NCBI GenBank assembly: GCA_034429745.1
Contig: DAOUFY010000020.1
Span: 1-28,524 of the forward strand
Direction: 5' to 3'
Length of the DNA: 28,524 nucleotides
From: JBAXBF01 sp034429745
Lineage (GTDB): Bacteria; Chloroflexota; Anaerolineae; Anaerolineales; DRKV01
In this document: piece after piece, positions 22,323 to 28,524 of the stretch
How positions within the stretch are numbered: position 1 is the stretch's first letter
Layout of the letters: each line of letters starts with the position of its first letter
Translations under genes and position numbers: made by a program
Notes under the pieces: generated by a model
Seen by the model: only the letters and a program-made list of their open reading frames with translations
What the model was told of the DNA's origin: nothing
Database searches by the model: none

Positions 22323-22748
22323 ATGAACAAGTATTGTATTGCCCTTGTACTGTATGCCATTTGGTTCATCAAGCCAACTCCAATTTCCCCTGTAACCTTA
22401 AAAGTAATCAATCGATCGGGGATGGAAATTGCTCTGCAATTGGATGGAGCTGTACTAGGAGAGAGCTACTACTTTAAGGTACCGAAGGGCGATAAGCAGC
22501 AAGAAATTGAAGTAAGTTATTCTGTACAAAGGGATGACTATTATATTCAATTATATTTTTTAGAAAATTACGATCCTGTATATGGAAAAAAATGCAGTGA
22601 AAGCAGTGCTGTATGGTACCCGTTGCAAAGTCAACGAACAATAACCATTTTACCTTGTAATGAAGTTATGTCTAATAATGGCGAACAAACCTTTAAAAAG
22701 ATCGGTGGGGAGGCGCCGGCGAAAGGAGGAGGTGGGCCGGCACCTTAA
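22323..22748 (+). CDS. Small secreted beta-rich protein of unknown function
   Basis: A 141-residue product that I do not recognise. A hydrophobic N-terminus (about 4-17, then Pro) looks like a signal peptide or anchor. The middle 'VTLKVINRSGMEIALQLDG' and the alternating pattern that follows suggest a beta-sandwich. Cys91 and Cys112 could form a disulfide. The tail 'APAKGGGGPAP' echoes the low-complexity Gly/Pro of the upstream lipoprotein. It starts 10 bases after the lipoprotein stop, with no visible ribosome site, so translation may depend on the upstream gene. A TTG-started version from 22293 would overlap that gene by 20 bases and is less likely. Its stop lies only 9 bases from the convergent polyprenyl synthase stop, with no convincing terminator between. 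Confidence 0.6.
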   Translation: MNKYCIALVLYAIWFIKPTPISPVTLKVINRSGMEIALQLDGAVLGESYYFKVPKGDKQQEIEVSYSVQRDDYYIQLYFLENYDPVYGKKCSESSAVWYPLQSQRTITILPCNEVMSNNGEQTFKKIGGEAPAKGGGGPAP

Positions 22749-22757
22749 TTATTTACT

Positions 22758-23732
22758 TTATTGTTTGCGTTCAATAATGAAAACGGCTAATTGTTCTAGG
22801 GCTTGCCGGGCTTGGTTTTCCGGCAAGGAAGATAATGCACTTATTGCTTTTTGAACTGCATGGCGTGCTTCAGCGAAGGATTTTGTGATAGCTGAACTGT
22901 TGTTCACTTGTTCGATGAATCGTTGGAGTAAGGATGGATCGTGGTTTTTTTGAAGAACTTGGACAAGCAGTTCTTTCTGGAGAGGCTCTTCTTCGATATA
23001 AAAGATTACCGGCAAAGTGATGATCCCCTGTTGAAGGTCTGATCCGACTGGCTTTCCAACAATATCTGGGCTCCCAATAAAATCTAAGATGTCATCAATG
23101 ATTTGGAAAGCTAACCCAATTTGCAAGCCAAAAGTGCTTACAGCTTCAAGTTGGGCTTGATGAGCAGGAGAGACGTAAGCAGCAAGCAGACAAGCAGTTC
23201 GAAACAGAGCTGCAGTCTTAGCTTCAATGCGCTGATAATAATCTGATAATTTAGGAAGGTTATCCGCTGAAAAACGATTAAACAATTGAGCAATTTCACC
23301 GTTGACAATTAAAGCTAAGGTGTCTGCGAAAAGACGCATGGCGGATAGGGAATCCGCTTGAGCAGCCAGCCCGGCTGCGCGGGCAAAGAGATAATCTCCT
23401 GTGAGAACTGTAGCAGAGGGAGACCATCGTGAATTTAATGTTGGCACACCGCGTCGCAATAAGGCACCATCAATCAAATCATCATGGACAAGAGTAGCTG
23501 TATGTAACATTTCAATCGCTGCAGCTAAAGTGATTACTTTTTCTTCTTCACCATTGAGGATTTTGCCTATGAGAAGTGTCAATATAGGACGAATGCGTTT
23601 GCCACCGGTGCTCAGCAGAATGTTCAGTGCAGCTGCCAAATCAGGGTAGTCTTGCAAGACTTGACTACGCATTTTGTCTTCAACTTTTTTGAGATCGTCT
23701 TTAAGAAGTGTAAGTGCAAGTAAATCAGGCAA
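22758..23732 (-). CDS. Polyprenyl diphosphate synthase (long-chain trans type)
   Basis: A 324-residue all-helical isoprenyl synthase. It has 'GGKRIRP' (43-49) for IPP binding, the first Asp-rich motif DDLID (84-88) in 'EMLHTATLVHDDLID', and the second, DDILD, in 'LAFQIIDDILDFIG'. The small residues Ala and Thr upstream of the first DDxxD (no bulky aromatic at -4/-5) suggest a long product such as hepta- to decaprenyl diphosphate for quinones or carrier precursors. The start is unusual: a TTG at 23732 with GGGGAG 9 bases upstream, overlapping the tatD stop by 8 bases. Longer readings (ATG at 23768 or 23924) run into tatD and add sequence unlike the family. It forms a two-gene unit with tatD. 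Confidence 0.92.
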   Translation of the reverse strand: MPDLLALTLLKDDLKKVEDKMRSQVLQDYPDLAAALNILLSTGGKRIRPILTLLIGKILNGEEEKVITLAAAIEMLHTATLVHDDLIDGALLRRGVPTLNSRWSPSATVLTGDYLFARAAGLAAQADSLSAMRLFADTLALIVNGEIAQLFNRFSADNLPKLSDYYQRIEAKTAALFRTACLLAAYVSPAHQAQLEAVSTFGLQIGLAFQIIDDILDFIGSPDIVGKPVGSDLQQGIITLPVIFYIEEEPLQKELLVQVLQKNHDPSLLQRFIEQVNNSSAITKSFAEARHAVQKAISALSSLPENQARQALEQLAVFIIERKQ

Positions 23733-24534
23733 CGTTTTTATCTCCCCAGTGGAATAAGTCTGCAGCATTAGACGTGGTTTGCTGCATGATGGTTTCAGTA
23801 GTTGTATTATACAAAACTGCCAGCTTTTCAGCAACAAATTTGACATAAGCAGGTTGATTTCGTTTTCCGCGATAAGGGTGAGGTGTGAGAAATGGGGCGT
23901 CTGTTTCAATAAGAATGCGATCAAGCGGCGTATTTTTAATGATTGCTCTTAAGTTTTCAGCTTTTTCAAAAGTAATGACACCATTCACGCCTAAATAAAA
24001 ATGGAGGTCTTGAGCAAGAAGAGCATCCTCAAGGCTGCCGCTGAAAGAGTGCAGTACCCCCGGCGCACTTGCAAGGGAAGCATGAGATTGTTGAAGCTGT
24101 TCAACCCACTGAGATAATATTGCAAAGAGGTCTTTATGTGCTTCCCGGCAGTGAATAATCACGGGTTTATTCATTTCCGCTGCAAGTTCAAGTTGATCTT
24201 GAAAGGTGCGTATTTGTTTTTCGCGAGGGGTAGATTTGCGATAGTAATCTAAGCCAATTTCTCCAATAGATACAACTTTAGAATGATTACAAAACTCACG
24301 CAAGATTTTAATAGCTTCTCTATCCCAGGACTGATTATCATTAGGATGAACCCCGACTGCAGCATAGATCTCCGGATAAACTTCAGATAGGGCTAGAATA
24401 TTACGGGTGCTTTCAATAGAAACGGCCGGATTGAGAAGGTATTTGATTCCTTCCTTGCGACTGGCATCAATCACAGCTTCGCGATCAGATGCAAAAGCGT
24501 CAAAATCTAAGTGGCAATGAGTGTCTGTGAGCAT
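23725..24534 (-). CDS. tatD: TatD family metal-dependent hydrolase (deoxyribonuclease)
   Basis: A 269-residue TIM-barrel amidohydrolase-superfamily protein. Metal and active-site residues appear in order: H6-x-H8 in 'TDTHCHLDF', Glu in 'SIGEIGLDYYRK', His in 'PVIIHCREAH', His in 'GVLHSFSGS' and Asp in 'ILIETDAPFLTPHPYRGKRN'. Family members are Mg-dependent 3'-5' exonucleases acting on DNA, with proposed roles in oxidative-damage repair and DNA degradation; some may have other substrates. Length is typical. It is the first gene of a minus-strand unit with the polyprenyl synthase. Only a weak GGTG precedes the ATG at some distance, so initiation efficiency is unclear. Confidence 0.95.
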   Translation of the reverse strand: MLTDTHCHLDFDAFASDREAVIDASRKEGIKYLLNPAVSIESTRNILALSEVYPEIYAAVGVHPNDNQSWDREAIKILREFCNHSKVVSIGEIGLDYYRKSTPREKQIRTFQDQLELAAEMNKPVIIHCREAHKDLFAILSQWVEQLQQSHASLASAPGVLHSFSGSLEDALLAQDLHFYLGVNGVITFEKAENLRAIIKNTPLDRILIETDAPFLTPHPYRGKRNQPAYVKFVAEKLAVLYNTTTETIMQQTTSNAADLFHWGDKNVA

Positions 24535-24582
24535 AGTTGAATCTGTTCACCATTAAAAGGTGATGAGAAATAATCAAAAACC

Positions 24583-24588
24583 ATTATA
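24583..24588 (-). promoter_or_regulatory. Extended -10 promoter of tatD
   Basis: On the minus strand TGG-TATAAT places the TATAAT at 24588-24583, 49 bases before the tatD ATG. The -35 position (GTATCA, 24611-24606, 17 bases away) is weak. The same TGGTATAAT string occurs upstream of the phosphatase gene, which supports an extended -10 preference. Confidence 0.55.
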
Positions 24589-24593
24589 CCATA

Positions 24594-24622
24594 TTGCTTT
24601 TCCACTGATACCCGATTAAAAT
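24594..24622 (+). promoter_or_regulatory. Candidate promoter of the serine hydrolase gene
   Basis: TTGCTT (24594-24599), 17 bases, TAAAAT (24617-24622). Transcription would start near 24629, leaving about 11 bases before the ATG at 24640 and no Shine-Dalgarno sequence. It overlaps the divergent tatD promoter region. Confidence 0.4.
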
Positions 24623-24639
24623 ATCCAAGCAAAAATCAA

Positions 24640-26133
24640 ATGCGAAGAACAAGGTCTTTTCGTCCGCTGCGCTGGCTTTCATTGTTAAGTTTAGTCACTG
24701 GGGTGAGCTTGTTGGTTTTTCAACTGATCACCTACAGTACAATTCGCGCACATTTTCCTAGCGGAATGACTATTGCTGGGGTGCCAGTTGGTGGACTTGA
24801 TCGCGGGCAAGCTTCCCAACGTTTGTTAGAGTATTTTTCTCAACCTATCGAACTGCATTATGGGGACAGTATCATTCTCATGAATCCTTCATCAGTTGGC
24901 TTCAGCCTTGATATTAGTAGCATGCTTGCCGTAGCTGATGATCTGAGAACCCAAAAACCCTTTTGGATAGGATTTTGGGATTTCTTGTGGGGCAGACCTC
25001 CAACAGCTGGAGATGTACCACTCCAAGCTAGCTTATCGGAGGAAAGGTTAAGGGCGTACCTGCGAAACGAGATATCTGCACGCTATGATAAACCAGCTCA
25101 ACAAGCTTTACCGGCACCAGGAGCGGTAGCGTTTGAAGGCGGTCAAGGGGGAACTTCTTTAGATGAAGACGGTGCAGTTCGGTTAATAGAAAATGCGCTA
25201 AAGTCAACCCAACGTATTGTTGTCCAACTGCCCATTAAGCGCAGCAAACCACCACGTCCAACGCGCGCCCAATTGGAGTTATTGCTAAAACGTTATTTGG
25301 ATACAAGTGGGTTTGATGGCTTGGCTGGTTTTTATTTGCTAGATTTGCAAACTCAAGAGGAGTTGCATTTCTTGCGCACTCAAGAACAAGACTTGCCTAA
25401 CACACCCGATCTGGCTTTTACTGCAGCGAGTGTAATAAAGATTCCAATTATGCTCTCAGTAATCCGCCGAATTGGAGATAAACCCAATGTGGAATTAGAT
25501 AACTTGCTGAAAAAGATGATCGTCGAATCTGGTAATGCCCCAGCAGACTGGTTGATGCAGCAGGTGATCAGCCGCGATCGTGGACCTTTAGAAGTAACCA
25601 ATGATTTGCGTACATTAGGGTACGAGAGCACATTTTTAGCAGGGTACTTCGCAGTAGGGTCGCCTTTGTTGAAACGTTTTGAAACCCCTGGCAACCAACG
25701 TACTGATTACAGCACCTCAGCGGACCCTTATAATCAAACTACGCCATCTGAAATTGGGCAGCTATTGGGAGATATCTACACTTGTGCAGAAAGCGGTGGG
25801 GGAGCATTAGTAGCTGCTTTTGGGGGCAGTATTACACAGGCAAAATGCCAAATGATGATAGATTATCTTACGATGAATGTTATGCCATCATTGATAAAAG
25901 CAGGCACGCCGGATGGAACAAAAATCGCTCATAAGCATGGCTGGGTAACCGATGCTTATGGAGTAATTAATGTTATCCAAGATGCAGGGATTGTTTATAC
26001 CCCGGGCGGCAATTATGTATTGGTAGTGTTTTTATACCATCCACAACAGCTATTATGGGATAATTCAGCGAAAATCATTGCTGACCTTTCCCGAATCGTG
26101 TATAACTATTACAATATACCCGAAACCGAATAA
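24640..26133 (+). CDS. Exported beta-lactamase-fold serine hydrolase with peptidoglycan-binding-like domain
   Basis: A 497-residue exported protein. A membrane segment (about 11-32) anchors or exports it. Residues about 40-200 look like the YoaR/VanW-type peptidoglycan-binding domain ('MTIAGVPVGGLDRGQASQRLLEY'). Residues about 220-497 are a class A beta-lactamase-like domain with S264-V-I-K267, S297-G-N299, 'TTPSEIGQLL' and K432-H-G434 in place of the usual KTG. The KHG box and the fused N-terminal domain point to a cell-wall amidase or carboxypeptidase-like role, or an uncharacterised serine hydrolase, rather than drug resistance. No ribosome site precedes the ATG; a promoter candidate lies just upstream. 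It diverges from tatD. Confidence 0.85.
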   Translation: MRRTRSFRPLRWLSLLSLVTGVSLLVFQLITYSTIRAHFPSGMTIAGVPVGGLDRGQASQRLLEYFSQPIELHYGDSIILMNPSSVGFSLDISSMLAVADDLRTQKPFWIGFWDFLWGRPPTAGDVPLQASLSEERLRAYLRNEISARYDKPAQQALPAPGAVAFEGGQGGTSLDEDGAVRLIENALKSTQRIVVQLPIKRSKPPRPTRAQLELLLKRYLDTSGFDGLAGFYLLDLQTQEELHFLRTQEQDLPNTPDLAFTAASVIKIPIMLSVIRRIGDKPNVELDNLLKKMIVESGNAPADWLMQQVISRDRGPLEVTNDLRTLGYESTFLAGYFAVGSPLLKRFETPGNQRTDYSTSADPYNQTTPSEIGQLLGDIYTCAESGGGALVAAFGGSITQAKCQMMIDYLTMNVMPSLIKAGTPDGTKIAHKHGWVTDAYGVINVIQDAGIVYTPGGNYVLVVFLYHPQQLLWDNSAKIIADLSRIVYNYYNIPETE

Positions 26134-26512
26134 TAAGATCAGTATATAATTTTGCTTTACCGGTTGTATAAACCCATATGTCACTTTAAAAAATTACTCG
26201 TCATCAGCAGATAAAATTTTGCTTTACTGGCTCTGTACAAACCCATGCACTGAATATTTCATACCTTACACAAGATAAAAGCTTTTTCAAAAGCTGCGCG
26301 ATCGCTGCTATAAGCTAGAAACTTAGTAAACCGTATCGATTGCATATATTTTCAAGAGGATGCCGGTGTTCTAATTATTCAATCCATAGAAATGGATTAG
26401 ATTCTTCATAAAGTGTTTATTTCTTCATATCTTTCTCAAAAACTTCATGTAGATAAGATATTTTCCAAGAGATATAATGTATAAAAGTTTTAACTTTTCT
26501 ACACATTTTTAC
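26134..26512. other. Non-coding stretch before the acyl-CoA ligase gene
   Basis: No credible gene is seen on either strand between the serine hydrolase stop and the ligase promoter. The stretch is AT-rich. It holds a degenerate direct repeat (26148-26246) and small palindromes: AGCTTTTTCAAAAGCT (26280-26295), AATCCAT/ATGGATT with a 4-base loop (26381-26398) and AAAAGTTTTAACTTTT (26483-26498). A TATAAT at 26473-26478 has no -35 partner. No hairpin is followed by a convincing T-run, so I find no clear terminator for the upstream gene. Confidence 0.6.
26148..26246. repeat. Degenerate direct repeat, two copies
   Basis: AATTTTGCTTTAC occurs at 26148-26160 and 26215-26227, exact over 13 bases. Each copy continues with a variable GG-containing part and then TGTA(T/C)AAACCCAT, ending at 26177 and 26246. 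The units are about 30 and 32 bases and start 67 bases apart. Only two copies are present, so this is not a CRISPR array. It could be a protein-binding site pair or the remains of a duplicated intergenic element. Confidence 0.6.
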
Positions 26513-26541
26513 TTATCAACTTGCCAATCGTTAGGTATAAT
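26513..26541 (+). promoter_or_regulatory. Promoter of the acyl-CoA ligase gene
   Basis: TTATCA (26513-26518), 17 bases, then a perfect TATAAT (26536-26541), giving a start near 26548 and a leader of about 30 bases containing the ribosome site AAAGGGGA ahead of the ATG at 26578. Confidence 0.65.
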
Positions 26542-26577
26542 AGAAAAACATTTAATATTCATGAAAGGGGATATGAC

Positions 26578-28269
26578 ATGAAAGGGAAAGAAGAAAAACC
26601 ATGGTTAAAGTATTATGATCAAGGTGTACCTGAACATTGTGAATATCCCTCCATCCCAATTTTTCAATTGCTAAGGGACACTGCACAACGATATCCAAAC
26701 CGTACATGTACAATTTTCAAAGGAGCAAGAATAACCTATCAAGAGATGGAGCAACTCACGGATAGGTTAGCATCAGCTTTAGTGCGTCTTGGCGTAAAGA
26801 AAGGTGATCGGGTAGGAATATTTATGCCCAATATTCCTCAATTTGTGATTGCGTTTTTTGCCATTCTAAAGGCCGGCGGTGTCGTTGTTACCTTAAACCC
26901 TTTATACACAGCTAGGGAAGTCGAATATCAGCTTAAGGACAGCGGGGTAAAAATTTTATTTGCGATGAGCAAGTTTTATCCGCTTGTACAACAGGTACGA
27001 TATAACACCTTCTTAGAAAAAGTCATTGTAACCAACATCAAGGAGGCGTTGCCGCTTTTCACGCGCTTTTTATTCACTTTATTAATAGAGGCTAAAGACG
27101 GACATCGTGTTGCTCTACAAGAAGGTGATATTTGGCTGCCTTCATTACTTGAGGAAAGTAAAGAGGTCTCATTTCCTGAAATCAGTGCGGAAGATTTTGC
27201 TATTCTGCAATACAGTGGAGGGACAACCGGAACGCCAAAAGGAGCCATTGGACTGCATCGTAATTTAGTTGCTAATACAATTCAAGTGCGTACATGGATG
27301 ACAACTGCTGTGGATGGTGAAGAAGTAACCCTCATGGCAATTCCTTTATTTCATATTTATGGGATGGTTGTGGGGATGTTGGTTTCCGTTTATATGGGAT
27401 CCACAATGGTCATGATACCCAACCCGCGTGATATGAAAGATTTGTTGACTAATCTGCAAAAATATCGCGCTTCAATCTTCCCAGGAGTTCCTACAATGTA
27501 TAACGCCATCAATAATCACAAAGATGTACGAGAGGGAAAATATAACTTACGCAGCATTAAAATATGTATTTCTGGTTCAGCTCCTTTGCTGCGCGAAACG
27601 AAAATTACTTTCGAGTCTATAACTGGAGGTAAGTTGATTGAAGGCTATGGTCTTTCAGAAGCTCCTACGGCAACCCACTGTAATCCTGTTCAAAATGAGA
27701 ATAGGGTGGGTTCTATTGGCTTACCATTTCCAGATGTGGAATGCCGTATCGTTGACTTGGATGATGGCGTTACAGACTTGCCAGTAGATCATATTGGGGA
27801 ATTAGTTGTGCGAGGGCCTCAGGTGTTTTATGGGTATCATAATATGCCTGAGGAAACAGCAGCTGTGTTACGTGATGGATGGCTATATACTGGAGATATT
27901 GCAAGAATGGATGAGGATGGCTTTTTCTATATTGTCGATCGCAAGAAAGAATTGATCAAACCCGGTGGATACCAGGTTTGGCCGCGTGAGATAGAAGAAG
28001 TTATCAAGGAACATCCTAAAGTGTTGGAAGTAGGTGTGGCAGGTGTGCCTGATCCATATCGCGGTGAAACTGTCAAAGCATGGGTTGTGCTGCGCAATGG
28101 AGAAACTGCAACTGAAGAGGAGATCAAGGAATGGTGCCGCGAACGGTTAGCAAAATACAAAGTACCCACTGAAATAGAGTTTCGTTCTGAGTTGCCAAAA
28201 ACTATGGTGGGAAAAATTTTACGCCGTGAGCTTGTTCGACAACATAAAGAAAACAATATTGGGAGATAA
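26578..28269 (+). CDS. fadD: Long-chain fatty-acid-CoA ligase (ANL superfamily)
   Basis: A 563-residue adenylate-forming enzyme that activates a fatty acid with ATP and loads it on coenzyme A. Motifs seen are 'YSGGTTGTPKGA' (about 212-223), 'IPLFHIYGM', 'GYGLSEAPTATH', 'YTGDIARMDEDGFFYIVDRKKELIKPGGYQVWPREIEEV' and 'LPKTMVGKILRREL' with the catalytic Lys546. The 'KELIKPGGYQVWP' hinge and total length match bacterial long-chain acyl-CoA ligases; a medium-chain preference cannot be excluded. The ATG at 26578 has AGGGGA 7 bases upstream and its own promoter; the frame extends to a TTG at 26521, but that would lie before the predicted transcription start. A response-regulator gene follows 6 bases after its stop, probably in the same transcript. 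Confidence 0.95.
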   Translation: MKGKEEKPWLKYYDQGVPEHCEYPSIPIFQLLRDTAQRYPNRTCTIFKGARITYQEMEQLTDRLASALVRLGVKKGDRVGIFMPNIPQFVIAFFAILKAGGVVVTLNPLYTAREVEYQLKDSGVKILFAMSKFYPLVQQVRYNTFLEKVIVTNIKEALPLFTRFLFTLLIEAKDGHRVALQEGDIWLPSLLEESKEVSFPEISAEDFAILQYSGGTTGTPKGAIGLHRNLVANTIQVRTWMTTAVDGEEVTLMAIPLFHIYGMVVGMLVSVYMGSTMVMIPNPRDMKDLLTNLQKYRASIFPGVPTMYNAINNHKDVREGKYNLRSIKICISGSAPLLRETKITFESITGGKLIEGYGLSEAPTATHCNPVQNENRVGSIGLPFPDVECRIVDLDDGVTDLPVDHIGELVVRGPQVFYGYHNMPEETAAVLRDGWLYTGDIARMDEDGFFYIVDRKKELIKPGGYQVWPREIEEVIKEHPKVLEVGVAGVPDPYRGETVKAWVVLRNGETATEEEIKEWCRERLAKYKVPTEIEFRSELPKTMVGKILRRELVRQHKENNIGR

Positions 28270-28275
28270 TTTTTT

Positions 28276-28524
28276 ATGGCTAAAATGTTGATAGTAGATG
28301 ATGAAGAAGACATTGTAGAGCATTTAGCTTATCATTTTCAAGAATTAGGAAATCAAATAGTTAAGGCTTACGATGGTGTTGAAGCTGTTCTTACAGTCAT
28401 TCGAGATAAGGAAATAGATTTGGTGTTGATGGATATTCGGATGCCGCGCCTAGAAGGCATTGAAGCACTACGAATTAATAAAGAATTGAGGCCAGAATTG
28501 CCTGTAATTATGTTTACCTCGCAA
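28276..28524 (+). CDS. Response regulator, receiver domain (3' end outside window)
   Basis: The frame is open from the ATG at 28276 to the window edge, 83 codons. It reads MAKMLIVDDEEDIVEHLAYH at the N-terminus, with the acidic pocket of a CheY-like receiver (DDEED), the phosphoacceptor Asp in 'LVLMDIRMPRLEG' and the conserved Thr/Ser strand 'VIMFTSQ'. The output domain, if any, is outside the window. A GGGAG at 28261-28265, inside the end of the ligase gene, could serve as ribosome site 10 bases upstream. Co-transcription with the acyl-CoA ligase is likely given the 6-base gap. What it senses or controls cannot be told. Confidence 0.9.
   Translation, partial: MAKMLIVDDEEDIVEHLAYHFQELGNQIVKAYDGVEAVLTVIRDKEIDLVLMDIRMPRLEGIEALRINKELRPELPVIMFTSQ

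Noticed and set aside
22715..22741. GCCGGC ... GCCGGC as a terminator between the convergent genes.
   Set aside because: Each arm is its own palindrome in a GC-rich low-complexity coding tail, the loop is long and no T-run follows directly.
24640..26133. Reading the serine hydrolase as an antibiotic-resistance beta-lactamase.
   Set aside because: The third motif is KHG, not KTG/KSG, and a wall-binding-like domain is fused to it. The motifs show the fold only.
26148..26246. The two repeat copies as the beginning of a CRISPR array.
   Set aside because: There are only two imperfect copies, with no regular third unit and no cas genes in the window.
26298..26305. GCGATCGC octamer as a HIP1-like repeat element.
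   Set aside because: I noted it only once; HIP1 significance depends on high genome-wide frequency, mainly in cyanobacteria.
26381..26398. Hairpin AATCCAT/ATGGATT as a terminator for the serine hydrolase gene.
   Set aside because: The stem is 7 AT-rich pairs, no T-run follows, and it lies about 250 bases after the stop.

Overview
The window is AT-rich bacterial DNA, densely coded and mostly on the + strand. It most resembles a member of the Chloroflexota, probably Anaerolineae-like. This rests on Pro/Thr 'PTPTNTP'-type secreted tails, a macAB-type exporter followed by a Gly-rich lipoprotein with a Spy-like helical region, an LCP protein inside an exopolysaccharide operon, and a Bacillus-type SOS box (GAAC-N4-GTTC) in the lexA promoter. 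The assignment is inference. I saw no rRNA, tRNA, CRISPR array, insertion sequence or phage gene.

Region 1 (1-14901) is the 3' part of an exopolysaccharide or cell-wall-glycan operon, ended by a rho-independent terminator. In order it encodes: a methyltransferase fragment, a GT4 glycosyltransferase, a Wzy/O-antigen-ligase-like membrane protein, a second GT4, a membrane-anchored SGNH hydrolase, a six-hairpin (VpsJ-like) protein, a B12-binding-type radical SAM enzyme, an AsnB-type amidotransferase, a WecG/TagA glycosyltransferase, an LCP lipoprotein, a polyprenyl glycosylphosphotransferase and a BY-kinase with a five-tyrosine tail. Many junctions are 4-base ATGA overlaps. The phosphotransferase and TagA-like enzyme would build a lipid-linked primer. 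The GT4s and modifying enzymes would extend and decorate it, the Wzy-like protein would polymerise it, the BY-kinase would control length, and the LCP protein could attach the product to the wall. No flippase is visible; it may lie upstream.

Region 2 (14940-18100) holds an independently promoted membrane-anchored protein with a LysM-like domain and Cys/Trp repeats, closed by a strong terminator. Facing it on the minus strand are lexA and, 37 bases downstream of lexA, a dual-specificity-type phosphatase. The lexA promoter has an SOS box in its spacer. The phosphatase may be read through from lexA and may also have a leaderless promoter of its own.

Region 3 (18143-22748) is a MacA/MacB-type ABC exporter (adaptor, ATPase, permease) followed by two secreted proteins of unknown function.

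Region 4 (22758-26133) contains a minus-strand tatD-polyprenyl diphosphate synthase pair, divergent from a secreted beta-lactamase-fold serine hydrolase with a peptidoglycan-binding-like N-terminal domain.

Region 5 (26134-28524) begins with a 444-base non-coding stretch carrying a degenerate direct repeat and small palindromes. It is followed by a long-chain fatty-acid-CoA ligase and the start of a response regulator cut by the window edge.
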